Assembly: GCA_934277495.1 (NCBI GenBank)
Contig: CAKQUI010000082.1
Location: 1 to 10,345, forward strand
Direction of reading: 5' to 3'
Source of the DNA: an uncultured Clostridia bacterium
GTDB lineage: Bacteria > Bacillota > Clostridia > Peptostreptococcales > Anaerovoracaceae
DNA length: 10,345 nt
How positions within the stretch are numbered: position 1 is the first letter of the stretch; every line of letters starts with the position of its first letter. Under the pieces are notes generated by a model. That model was not told the DNA's origin, did not search any database, and was given only the letters and a program-made list of their open reading frames with translations. Of the stretch, positions 1-6,839 are shown one piece after another. A program made the position numbers and the translations under genes.

Positions 1-1
1 C

Positions 2-373
2 AGCCATCCGGAACTCGACTTTGTAGACAGAGTTACTCATGTCGAATTCGCAGGTCCTCCAAAGGGCGATGACGCTGATATCCAGAACTGTGTAGTAGCA
101 CTGCCTAAAGTAGTGGACCGTTCACCGTGCGGTACAGGAACATCAGCCAAAGCAGCTCTGCTCTTCGAAGAAGGCAAGCTGAAAGTCGGCGAAAGCTTCA
201 ATCACGAAAGCATCATCGGTTCACTGTTCAGATGCGATATAGTTGAAGAAACTACTGTATGCGGCAGAAAAGCCATAATCCCGAGAATAACAGGCAACGC
301 ATGTGTCATGGGATTCGCTACATGGGTACTGGACCCTAAAGATCCGTTCCCTGAAGGTTTCCTTCTCGACTGA
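2..373 (+). CDS. Proline racemase / hydroxyproline epimerase family, C-terminal part
   Basis: The reading frame is open from the left edge and 123 residues are visible, roughly the last third of a family whose members are usually about 310-350 residues. The segment DRSPCGTGTSA carries the second catalytic cysteine of the two-base racemase mechanism, and further family features follow (ESIIGSLF, IIPRITGNA, a late DPKDPFPEGF). The first catalytic cysteine lies outside the window. A cysteine rather than threonine at the second position argues against trans-3-hydroxyproline dehydratase and for a racemase or 2-epimerase. Proline and 4-hydroxyproline cannot be told apart from this piece. The enzyme is cytosolic and cofactor-independent, and in Clostridia it feeds D-proline to proline reductase or starts hydroxyproline use. 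A sigma-54 activator gene follows on the same strand. Confidence 0.9.
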   Translation, partial: SHPELDFVDRVTHVEFAGPPKGDDADIQNCVVALPKVVDRSPCGTGTSAKAALLFEEGKLKVGESFNHESIIGSLFRCDIVEETTVCGRKAIIPRITGNACVMGFATWVLDPKDPFPEGFLLD

Positions 374-408
374 TATATCATATAAAATGTCATCCCGCAC
401 ACACGACA

Positions 409-437
409 TTGAAGACAGCCCGGCTGTATGATAAAAT
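409..437 (+). promoter_or_regulatory. Probable sigma-70-type promoter of the sigma-54 activator gene
   Basis: TTGAAG (409-414) is followed after 17 bp by TAAAAT (432-437), with a TG at 429-430 that makes an extended -10. The -10 lies downstream of the in-frame ATG at 428, which supports initiation at the later ATG at 479. It implies a short leader of roughly 35 nt. Confidence 0.5.
415..427. promoter_or_regulatory. 13-bp palindrome in the promoter spacer
   Basis: ACAGCC, one central C, then GGCTGT form a perfect 6-bp inverted repeat lying wholly between the proposed -35 and -10 elements. This is a good position for an operator. It could equally be a small hairpin ending the racemase transcript, although no T-run follows it. 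Confidence 0.35.
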
Positions 438-478
438 CAGAGTATAAAGCAGAACCGAGATATCAGAGAGGGAACAAA

Positions 479-2440
479 ATGCCTGATTTCACGACATTAT
501 CAAAGACAATAAAAGAAGGAGCTGCAGTAGTGCCCCGCCGGAAACTTACCGGCAGGACAGCTGCAGCCGGAGAACTGTTCGGATTCCTGACCTCACGCAT
601 CAGACTCCGCTCGGGAACAGTCATGCTCTGCACAGAAAAAGGGCTGATATGCGGCAGTTTTTCACCGGGGCACGAAGAAGACCTGACCGGATTCACAGCA
701 TCCGAAGAAATGTTCAAAGACATGCAGCTGGATATACTGGAAGGAAGCAGTGAAAGCGAAGGCTACCGGCTGATCTCGGACATTCCCGAAAAGGACCGGG
801 CCCTTGTCAGCCGCCTTGCATCCAGCCTCAAAGGGCTCCTGGACATCTTCGACGCAAATCACAGCAGAGAACATAAACTGCTGAGAAGTCTGGATTACGC
901 CGACAACGCTATCTGCATATATGACAAAGAAGCCTGTTTCCTTTACGGCAACAAGACATACCTGAACAATATGCAGATGGGCGATGGCAGAGAATTCACC
1001 GGCATGAACATACTGGACATCACCAAACGTACAGGCATCAGGATACAGGCCACAAAAAACGGTTCCGACAACCTGAAGATGTTCGATGTACTGAAAAACG
1101 GGCGCAAGGTCAGAGACTGGGAAGTACAGATCGAATCCCAGACATCTCCAAGCAAAGCACAGTTCATTTCCAACAATATGTATCCTGTCAGAGACAGGAG
1201 CGGCAAAGTCGACGGCCTGGTGGAGATCGCATCATCGCATCAGGTCAATCTCAGCAAGACAAAGACTATCATGGGTCTTACTGCCGAGCACACCTTCGAT
1301 TCCATCGTAGGATCAAGTGCAGCCATAAAAGACGTGATCCAGCAGGCCAAGGAATACGCATCCAGCTCATACAACCTGCTGATCGTCGGAGAAAGCGGCT
1401 GCGGCAAAGAGCTCTTCGCCCAGGCGATACACAACTACAGCCGCCGGCGTGATGAAGCATTCGTTGCACTTAACTGTGCCAGCTTTCCCGAAAACCTCAT
1501 AGAAAGCGAGCTCTTTGGATATGTGGGAGGTGCTTTCACCGGAGCATCCAAAAACGGGCAGATGGGTAAATTCGAACTGGCCGACGGCGGAACACTTTTC
1601 CTGGATGAGATCGGAGAACTTCCTTTCCATTTCCAGTCAAAACTGCTGAGAGTGCTGGAAACCGGCAAGATCACCAGGATAGGCAGCTCATCGCAGACGC
1701 CTGTGAACGTCAGAGTAGTGGCAGCTACCAACAGAGATCTTGAAAAAATGATTGATGAAGGCCTTTTCAGAAAGGATCTCTACTACCGTCTGCAGGTGCT
1801 GAATATAGAGATCCCGCCGCTGCGTGACAGAAAAGAAGATCTGAGACTCCTGACCGAATCCTTCTTCAGACAGGCAGCCGAGGCTACCGACGAGGAGCAG
1901 AAGTCGCTGGACGCCGAAGCCATACAGTGTCTTGAAGCCTATGACTGGCCCGGCAATGTCAGAGAACTCAGGAACGTCATCCAGCGTGTCACGCTGCTTT
2001 CAAAGACTGATATCGTTACAAAAGACGTCCTGGAGGCAGCGATATACTCCAAGGGATATTCGCTGAGCCACAGAGATCATGATGCTGCAGATATCGCTGT
2101 CCCTCAGACCGAAGGAGCTGCAGGCATCGGAGACCCCCGGACTTTCATAGGTCCAGGCAGCAGGGAAACAACTGCAGGTACTTTACATGAAAACGGCATA
2201 TCCGGCAGCAAGCAACAGCGCAGCGACGAAAAGCAGACCGAAACTGCACCATCCACACAGCTGCCGCCGGACGCATCGCCGGACGAAATAATCGAAAGCC
2301 ACATGAAAGAAATCGACGCTGCCTATGCACGGATGCTAAACGACGTCCTCGCCATAACAAATGGCAACAAGACCCAGGCAGCCGAACTGCTGGGCATATC
2401 CAGAAGAACGATCTACCGCATGATAGACAAATACTGCTGA
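479..2440 (+). CDS. Sigma-54-dependent transcriptional activator (PAS, AAA+, Fis-type HTH)
   Basis: This is a 653-residue bacterial enhancer-binding protein that would remodel sigma-54 RNA polymerase using ATP. A poorly conserved N-terminal sensor (about 1-135) is followed by a PAS-like region (about 136-253). The AAA+ domain has Walker A GESGCGKE (304-311), the sigma-54 contact loop GAFTGA (351-356), Walker B TLFLDE (372-377), AATNRDL (415-421), the arginine-finger segment FRKDLYYRL (430-438) and DWPGNVREL (489-497). A long polar linker (about 525-603) leads to a Fis-type helix-turn-helix (about 626-651). The start at 479 is preferred over an in-frame ATG at 428: it has GAGGG at 468-472 with 6-nt spacing, and a promoter -10 lies after 428. 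Walker A has Cys where Thr is usual. Its position after a racemase gene recalls PrdR-type proline regulators, but that role is inferred. No convincing -24/-12 promoter is visible in the window. Confidence 0.93.
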   Translation: MPDFTTLSKTIKEGAAVVPRRKLTGRTAAAGELFGFLTSRIRLRSGTVMLCTEKGLICGSFSPGHEEDLTGFTASEEMFKDMQLDILEGSSESEGYRLISDIPEKDRALVSRLASSLKGLLDIFDANHSREHKLLRSLDYADNAICIYDKEACFLYGNKTYLNNMQMGDGREFTGMNILDITKRTGIRIQATKNGSDNLKMFDVLKNGRKVRDWEVQIESQTSPSKAQFISNNMYPVRDRSGKVDGLVEIASSHQVNLSKTKTIMGLTAEHTFDSIVGSSAAIKDVIQQAKEYASSSYNLLIVGESGCGKELFAQAIHNYSRRRDEAFVALNCASFPENLIESELFGYVGGAFTGASKNGQMGKFELADGGTLFLDEIGELPFHFQSKLLRVLETGKITRIGSSSQTPVNVRVVAATNRDLEKMIDEGLFRKDLYYRLQVLNIEIPPLRDRKEDLRLLTESFFRQAAEATDEEQKSLDAEAIQCLEAYDWPGNVRELRNVIQRVTLLSKTDIVTKDVLEAAIYSKGYSLSHRDHDAADIAVPQTEGAAGIGDPRTFIGPGSRETTAGTLHENGISGSKQQRSDEKQTETAPSTQLPPDASPDEIIESHMKEIDAAYARMLNDVLAITNGNKTQAAELLGISRRTIYRMIDKYC

Positions 2441-2483
2441 TACGTCAGCATACAAGAATACGCTGCAGCAAGCAGCACAAAAG

Positions 2484-2543
2484 AAAAGAGCCCTCGCCGT
2501 AAGTTTTGCATAAACGCTTCCAGGCAAAAGGCTCTTTTGTTTT
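2484..2543 (+). terminator. Rho-independent terminator of the activator gene
   Basis: AAAAGAGCC (2484-2492) pairs with GGCTCTTTT (2530-2538), and an inner TTTTGC (2504-2509) pairs with GCAAAA (2524-2529). This makes a long composite stem with an 11-nt bulge. TTTTGTTTT runs from 2535 to 2543. The A-rich left flank means it may also stop transcripts arriving on the other strand. Confidence 0.8.
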
Positions 2544-2573
2544 ACAGCTTGCAGAGTCTCCAGATATCACAAC

Positions 2574-2616
2574 AAAAAACACGGCGGCAAAAGGAAGGAG
2601 TCACTTTCACCGCCGT
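2574..2616 (-). terminator. Rho-independent terminator of the GntR gene
   Basis: On the minus strand ACGGCGG (2610-2616) pairs with CCGCCGT (2581-2587) and is followed by GTTTTTTG (T-run at 2574-2579). It lies 27 bp past the stop of the GntR-family gene. With the plus-strand terminator beside it, it insulates the two convergent regulator genes. Confidence 0.8.
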
Positions 2617-2642
2617 ATTTCTGTATTATATCATCATTATTG

Positions 2643-3365
2643 TCAGATTTTCGTTTTGTATCTTTCTATATCATCAAGGAGATGACTGTATTCTATGTCT
2701 CTCGCTCTTTCCGGTTCGTGGTTCTTTATGGCTTCAAAGAGCTCACGATGCTTGACCAGTGCTTCTTCTTTGACGTCGTCAAGGTTGTCGCTGACACGGT
2801 AGAGCGTGCCTACGATCTGTTCGTCAAAAGCTTCATTGTACGCTGTAAGTGCACTTATCATCAGATTATTGTCTGCAAGCCTTCTGATATATGCGTGGAA
2901 CTCGCTGTTTCGTTCGAGGAAGACCTCGTTGGAGCTGTTCATGCTCGCCTCGCATGCCAGCATCTTTTTTTCGAGTTCTGCCACGCCCTCATCGTCGATC
3001 TTCTTTGCTGCAAGCGCCACAGCCTCAGGCTCCAGTGCGCATACGAACTCCCAAAGCTCCTGTATATCTGCCAGTTTCAGGCTGGCGCTGAAGTTGCCCT
3101 GCCGGGCTATGTCGTCACGACATTTGACGTATGTACCGTGCTTCGTTCTCTGTATGAACCCCTGGGTGTCAAGGATCTTATACGCTTCTCTCAGTGTTCC
3201 TCTGCTGACTTTCAGTATCCTGCAGAAATCATTTTCGTTAGGGAAAGAATATCCGTCGCTGAATTCTCCCGCCGCTATCATATCCCTGATCCTGTCAGCC
3301 AGGAAATCTGACTGAGTCTTTATCTCGTTGACGGCCAGCTTTCCAAGCAGTTTTTCGTTATCCAT
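2643..3365 (-). CDS. GntR-family transcriptional regulator, FadR subfamily (FCD domain)
   Basis: This 240-residue protein has the usual FadR-subfamily length. An N-terminal winged helix-turn-helix (about 18-83) contains the conserved pattern FPNENDFCRILKVSRGTLRE and ends in a wing with HGTYV. The all-helical FCD ligand domain (about 98-236) has candidate metal/ligand residues N153, H157, H206 and H228. Such proteins bind TNGTNNNACNA operators as dimers and release or rearrange on binding a small carboxylic acid. GAGGAG lies at 3379-3384, 13 nt before the ATG, which is long, but an in-frame TGA just upstream excludes an earlier start. It is the third gene of the glmL-mutase-gntR block and also has its own promoter carrying a FadR-like site. 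It most likely controls that operon and itself in response to the mutase substrate or product, which is an inference. Confidence 0.92.
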   Translation of the reverse strand: MDNEKLLGKLAVNEIKTQSDFLADRIRDMIAAGEFSDGYSFPNENDFCRILKVSRGTLREAYKILDTQGFIQRTKHGTYVKCRDDIARQGNFSASLKLADIQELWEFVCALEPEAVALAAKKIDDEGVAELEKKMLACEASMNSSNEVFLERNSEFHAYIRRLADNNLMISALTAYNEAFDEQIVGTLYRVSDNLDDVKEEALVKHRELFEAIKNHEPERARDIEYSHLLDDIERYKTKI

Positions 3366-3367
3366 AA

Positions 3368-3420
3368 ATCAAATTCCACTCCTCATTACAATATTATATC
3401 TCTTATGTATCAAATTCTAC
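3368..3420 (-). repeat. Two direct repeats in the gntR leader
   Basis: On the minus strand GTAGAATTTGAT (3409-3420) and GTGGAATTTGAT (3368-3379) match at 11 of 12 positions and are 41 bp apart, close to four helical turns. The second copy lies between the ribosome binding site and the start codon. The function is unknown; paired protein-binding sites are one option. Confidence 0.5.
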
Positions 3421-3426
3421 ACACAC

Positions 3427-3440
3427 TATACCATAGTATA
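3427..3440. promoter_or_regulatory. Palindrome overlapping the gntR -10
   Basis: TATAC, a 4-bp centre, then GTATA form an inverted repeat that covers the -10 hexamer. Such a site could serve as an operator, but A+T-rich promoter DNA readily forms short palindromes. Confidence 0.3.
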
Positions 3441-3464
3441 ATATAAGCACTGTGCCGTTGTCAA
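3435..3464 (-). promoter_or_regulatory. Promoter of the gntR gene
   Basis: On the minus strand a perfect TTGACA (3459-3464) is followed after 18 bp by TATACT (3435-3440). This gives the third gene of the block a strong internal promoter and a leader of about 60 nt. Confidence 0.75.
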
Positions 3465-3468
3465 ACAA
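3458..3468. promoter_or_regulatory. FadR-type operator candidate at the gntR -35
   Basis: TTGTTTGACAA on the minus strand fits TNGTNNNACNA, the general FadR-subfamily operator pattern. It covers the -35 hexamer, where a bound repressor would block polymerase. The same 11 bp recur upstream of glmL at 6840-6850. Confidence 0.55.
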
Positions 3469-3505
3469 AAGAACCTCTTGCAGCCAAAATATCCTGTGAT
3501 AAGCA

Positions 3506-3539
3506 GACAGGGTGCAGATATTGTCCGATGCACCCTGTC
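3506..3539 (-). terminator. Strong hairpin after the mutase gene, weak or no T-run
   Basis: GACAGGGTGCA (3506-3516) and TGCACCCTGTC (3529-3539) form a perfect 11-bp stem with a 12-nt loop, 16 bp beyond the mutase stop codon. In the minus direction the hairpin is followed by TGCTTATCACAGG, which lacks a U-tract. It may be a partial terminator, an RNA-stabilising 3' end or a processing site, leaving read-through into gntR possible. Confidence 0.5.
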
Positions 3540-3555
3540 CTGATGTCGTTCTTTC

Positions 3556-5313
3556 TTATGCTATGCCGAGAGCGCCAGTGAGATATCCTACAGTCTTGTC
3601 GATATCGTTGTCTACGTTTATACCCATTTCAGCCAGTTTGTCTGAAACATCTACAGGAAGGTCGCTGCCGTCCATAGGCTCGTTGAGTCTGCCTCCCATA
3701 ACGATAGGCACGTCGATGCCCAAATCCTTGAAACGCTTTGTCATTTCCTTTGCAAAGCTGTATGCGATACCGTTGTATGTGCTGATGCAGACTGCCTTGC
3801 TGCCTGTTTCTATAACGGTGTCTCCCAGTTCCTCGACCGCAACGTTGGTTCCAAGATCAAACACCTCAGCTCCGGCCTTTTCAAGAACGGCCTTGCTGAT
3901 GTCCTTGCCGAATTCGTGTACGTCAGTTGACGCCAGCACTACATTGACGCCCTGGAGCGGATGTTCTTCCAGTCCCTTGATATTGCTCATGATCTCAGCC
4001 TGCTGTTTATCCATTTCTTTAACGATGGCTGTCGGTCTTACAGGTATCCTGCCTCTCATGGCGTTGACGTCCTTTTCACCTACGCCGAAGTTCGTTTCTA
4101 TCTGTGTTACGCCGATGGCTTTCAGTGCTGCCAGTACTTCTCCCGGATGATCCACGTTGATGTGCTGATCGTCGAGACCGTTCATGACTCTTTCGAAGAA
4201 GATCTTTCCGCATGCTACGAGGATATCAGCCTCTGCTTCGATCTTTGCAAGGTCTATATAGTCCATGTAGTATTCAGCCGATTTGATGGCCATATCTACT
4301 GTATTATGAGCATCGATGATCTCTTCTACCGATGGTACTCTGATAGCTTCTGTTACTGGTATCGGCGTGATGGCGTGTCCACTCGGACTTACCATCTGAC
4401 CGATTGCGTCTGCGATGGAATATCTTGCTACTGCACCGTAGTTTCTCGGCATATTGTAAGAGAAGTCGAGAGTGTTGCCGTATATCATAGTACCCGGCGT
4501 ATTATGTTTGTTGATCTTGCCCATAGCACTGTTGAAAACTATCCTGAGTACAGGGTCGTTGAACAGGTTGCCGAAGCAGTGTCCGATCCTTGCACCCAGC
4601 AGGTCTTCACAGATATATCTTTCGATACGTGCGTAGCCTACCAGGTTAGCCAGGTCGTGGAACTGTGCTCCGAATCCGTCATCCAGGTTGGAGTGGATGA
4701 TAGTACCCTTGTCTCTGAGCCTTCCCATGAGACCAACTGCCTTGATCATATCAATGGTCCTGTACTCTTCCATGTCGAATCCCGGATACTCGTATGTGTA
4801 ATAGTGGGATACGTTACCTATACTTGTAACACCTGCCTTCAGTCCAAGACGTGTGTTTTCCAGGGAGTTCAGGGAGCCGATGACATGGTCTCCAAGATGC
4901 GGCTGGATAGGTACTACCTGTCCAAGTCTCGCCCACTCTTTTTCATTTTTCAGGACCAGTCCGGAACCTGCCTGCATCTTGCTTCTGTATTCTTCAGGTA
5001 CGCCCATTACCCAGTCGAGGCATGCGCCGTATCTGTCTATATATGAACCATTCTCAGTGAGTTCCTTGTAGATCGTAGCAAGACCTTCCTCCTGAGCCTG
5101 CCATGAACTCATACCGATGGCTGAGTGTTTCATGACCTTGTGTTCTTTCATCATCTTCTCTTTGTATTCACGCTCCGACGAAACGCCGTGCTTTTCCATG
5201 AAAAGAGTCTTGCCTATGGTAGTCTCCGCTGCGATCTTGTCGATCTCCTCGTTGAGGCTCTTCATATCCGGCAGATTTTTGATGTCGAATCTCCATTTGA
5301 ATTTCAAATCCAT
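3556..5313 (-). CDS. Single-chain B12-dependent mutase, GlmE-like catalytic region plus B12-binding domain
   Basis: This 585-residue cytosolic protein ends in a cobalamin-binding Rossmann domain (about 455-585): DVHEFG at 464-469 gives H466 as the base-off cobalt ligand, followed by CISTYNG (509-515) and the glycine pair of VMGGR (540-541). Residues about 70-430 look like the TIM-barrel catalytic component of glutamate mutase (GlmE). KHNTP (269-273) and SYNMP (285-289) resemble GlmE segments RHGTP and SYNVP, and ETNFG with GRIPVRP (406-427) resembles its C-terminal end. Glutamate mutase normally uses two proteins, E and a small S; here both functions lie in one chain in the order E-S. No PLP-lysine motif typical of lysine or ornithine aminomutases was seen. 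AAGGAGAA (5319-5326) precedes the ATG, 28 bp after glmL, so the two are co-transcribed. A radical 1,2-rearrangement is the expected chemistry; the substrate is unknown. Confidence 0.82.
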   Translation of the reverse strand: MDLKFKWRFDIKNLPDMKSLNEEIDKIAAETTIGKTLFMEKHGVSSEREYKEKMMKEHKVMKHSAIGMSSWQAQEEGLATIYKELTENGSYIDRYGACLDWVMGVPEEYRSKMQAGSGLVLKNEKEWARLGQVVPIQPHLGDHVIGSLNSLENTRLGLKAGVTSIGNVSHYYTYEYPGFDMEEYRTIDMIKAVGLMGRLRDKGTIIHSNLDDGFGAQFHDLANLVGYARIERYICEDLLGARIGHCFGNLFNDPVLRIVFNSAMGKINKHNTPGTMIYGNTLDFSYNMPRNYGAVARYSIADAIGQMVSPSGHAITPIPVTEAIRVPSVEEIIDAHNTVDMAIKSAEYYMDYIDLAKIEAEADILVACGKIFFERVMNGLDDQHINVDHPGEVLAALKAIGVTQIETNFGVGEKDVNAMRGRIPVRPTAIVKEMDKQQAEIMSNIKGLEEHPLQGVNVVLASTDVHEFGKDISKAVLEKAGAEVFDLGTNVAVEELGDTVIETGSKAVCISTYNGIAYSFAKEMTKRFKDLGIDVPIVMGGRLNEPMDGSDLPVDVSDKLAEMGINVDNDIDKTVGYLTGALGIA

Positions 5314-5341
5314 TGTACTTCTCCTTGATCATCCTTGTTTT

Positions 5342-6724
5342 TTAACATTTCCTTATGCTGTTGAGCATCAGCTCCATTGCTGCATCTTCATCTATATCGC
5401 TGATGAGTCCCGCTGCAAACAGGACGTATTCCGAATCCAGCCAGGTCTCAAGCTCCTCCGGTATCAGCGCCTTGCGGTCGGCCCCAGTCTTCTGAGCAGC
5501 TTTCAGTATCTTCGCAGGATCGTCATTATACACCAGTATGCCGCCTGTTCCGATTATCCGCTGTACGCCCGAAAGGTTTTTACCTATCTGTATCATTCCC
5601 GTCTTTTTGCTGAAAGATTCCTCGACTCTTCCTGCGTGTCTTCTCACTGCTGTGGAAACGGCCAGCGATGCGATGGCGTCGTCGATCTTTTTTTCAGCTT
5701 CGCAGTCCGGCAGGAAATCTATATGCTGCACTCTGTTCTCCACAGAGGCTGTCAGCTGCTCTTCGCTTATGCCTATCTCTGCGGCTATCTCATGAGCCCT
5801 TCCCTGTTTCAGCACTTCGCCGGATGTTTCTCTCATGCCGAGATCTCCTTCTACTGTACGTTTCGAGAAAGGTTCTTCCAGTCCTATCTTTCTCGCCCCG
5901 TCAAAAGCTTTGTTTTCATTGAAAGAATATACGTCTGTCGTTGCTCCGCCCACATCGGCTATCAGAACAGGTCCGAATCCCGGATTACTGTTAGTCCCTT
6001 TGTTGAGTAAAGTACCTGCTGCGAGCACAGCTGCCGGAGTCGGCATAAGATCATTATCGAAACACTGTTTTACTGCGCTGAGCCCTTTCATATCGGTGAT
6101 ACGTGTAAGGAAAAGGTTCCTGATTATCTCCTGTGTCGGCTCCACGTTCAGTGTCTTGAGCTTGGGAATTATATTTTCTACGATATAACATTGCTTTCTG
6201 CCTGCCATCATCATATAGCGGACGTCCTGACATATATCTGAATTGCCGCAGTATATGACAGGCACCGTTATCCTCGACGCTGCAAGTTTTTCTGCATTTT
6301 TCAGTATGATATCGGTATTACCGTGTTCGTAGCCTCCGCAGAACAGGACTATCTCGGTATGGCTTTTTTCCAGCTTCTCTATCTTCTCGTCAGTGAGCAC
6401 GCCGCTGTAGTTGCCTATTATCTTGGCACCGGCTCCAAGAGCTGCGCCTTTGCCTGCCAGTGTGCTGAGGGAATCCGTCAGACCCACCACCGACATACGC
6501 AGACCACCTGCTGCACTGGATGTAGCCAGCTTCGCCGCATCCTCGAAAGCGCTTTCTCCCATGGCTTCCTTTGCCAGTGCAAAGCACTTCTTGAGACCGA
6601 TGGATGCATCAGTGCCTACCGTCGAAGGGACTTTGTCGCTGAGTATAAGCTTTCTGGCTGTCAGATCCGCTGCAACCACTTTTGTAAATGTACTGCCGAA
6701 ATCTACTGCTATAACATGTTTCAT
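5342..6724 (-). CDS. glmL: GlmL/MutL-family ASKHA ATPase, mutase reactivase or chaperone
   Basis: This 460-residue protein belongs to the family linked with glutamate mutase and other B12 mutases. It has the actin-like ATPase signatures: phosphate-1 DFGSTFTK (8-15), phosphate-2 LIADVGGATTDVYS (254-267) and the adenosine motif IGTGGILVY (391-399). Known roles inferred for the family are release of damaged cobalamin or assembly of the mutase with its cofactor. It is the first gene of the block, 28 bp ahead of the mutase gene. The start is placed at 6724, not at the in-frame ATG at 6740-6742: it gives the expected MKHVIAVDFGS beginning and has GGGAGG (6731-6736) 6 nt upstream, whereas the longer form would translate the ribosome binding site. 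That site is partly inside a hairpin. Confidence 0.88.
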   Translation of the reverse strand: MKHVIAVDFGSTFTKVVAADLTARKLILSDKVPSTVGTDASIGLKKCFALAKEAMGESAFEDAAKLATSSAAGGLRMSVVGLTDSLSTLAGKGAALGAGAKIIGNYSGVLTDEKIEKLEKSHTEIVLFCGGYEHGNTDIILKNAEKLAASRITVPVIYCGNSDICQDVRYMMMAGRKQCYIVENIIPKLKTLNVEPTQEIIRNLFLTRITDMKGLSAVKQCFDNDLMPTPAAVLAAGTLLNKGTNSNPGFGPVLIADVGGATTDVYSFNENKAFDGARKIGLEEPFSKRTVEGDLGMRETSGEVLKQGRAHEIAAEIGISEEQLTASVENRVQHIDFLPDCEAEKKIDDAIASLAVSTAVRRHAGRVEESFSKKTGMIQIGKNLSGVQRIIGTGGILVYNDDPAKILKAAQKTGADRKALIPEELETWLDSEYVLFAAGLISDIDEDAAMELMLNSIRKC

Positions 6725-6730
6725 ATTCCA

Positions 6731-6750
6731 CCTCCCGGGCATCGCCCAGG
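6731..6750 (-). promoter_or_regulatory. glmL ribosome binding site partly enclosed by a leader hairpin
   Basis: In the transcript CCTGGGC (6744-6750), loop GAU (6741-6743) and GCCCGGG (6734-6740) form a compact 7-bp hairpin with one G-U pair. Its 3' arm shares GGG with the Shine-Dalgarno GGGAGG (6731-6736). Folding would hide half of the site and lower initiation. Confidence 0.5.
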
Positions 6751-6799
6751 GAACTCCAAAAGTTGTAATATTGTTAAGAACTTATCATTTTATAAATTC

Positions 6800-6829
6800 A
6801 TTATATACATTGCCGGCTTTTGTTGTCAA
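6800..6829 (-). promoter_or_regulatory. Promoter of the glmL-mutase operon
   Basis: On the minus strand a consensus TTGACA (6824-6829) and a consensus TATAAT (6800-6805) are separated by 18 bp. The predicted leader is about 70 nt. Such a strong promoter in front of a catabolic operon implies negative control. Confidence 0.8.
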
Positions 6830-6839
6830 GTTATATTTG

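Noticed and set aside
3961..5046. Long plus-strand open frame (361 codons) inside the mutase gene
   Set aside because: It lies antisense to a protein with clear B12-binding and GlmE-like motifs, is rich in Cys, Val and Ser in a way typical of reverse-strand shadows, and has no family motif.
3556..5313. Identification of the mutase as ornithine or lysine aminomutase
   Set aside because: No PLP-binding lysine motif was found, the size differs from those large subunits, and no small partner subunit gene is adjacent.
5117..6010. Plus-strand open frame (297 codons) across the mutase start and glmL
   Set aside because: It spans two recognised genes on the other strand and shows no motif or ribosome binding site of its own.
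6725..6742. Six-residue longer start of glmL (MPGRWN)
   Set aside because: Those codons cover the ribosome binding site of the ATG at 6724, which gives the normal family N-terminus.
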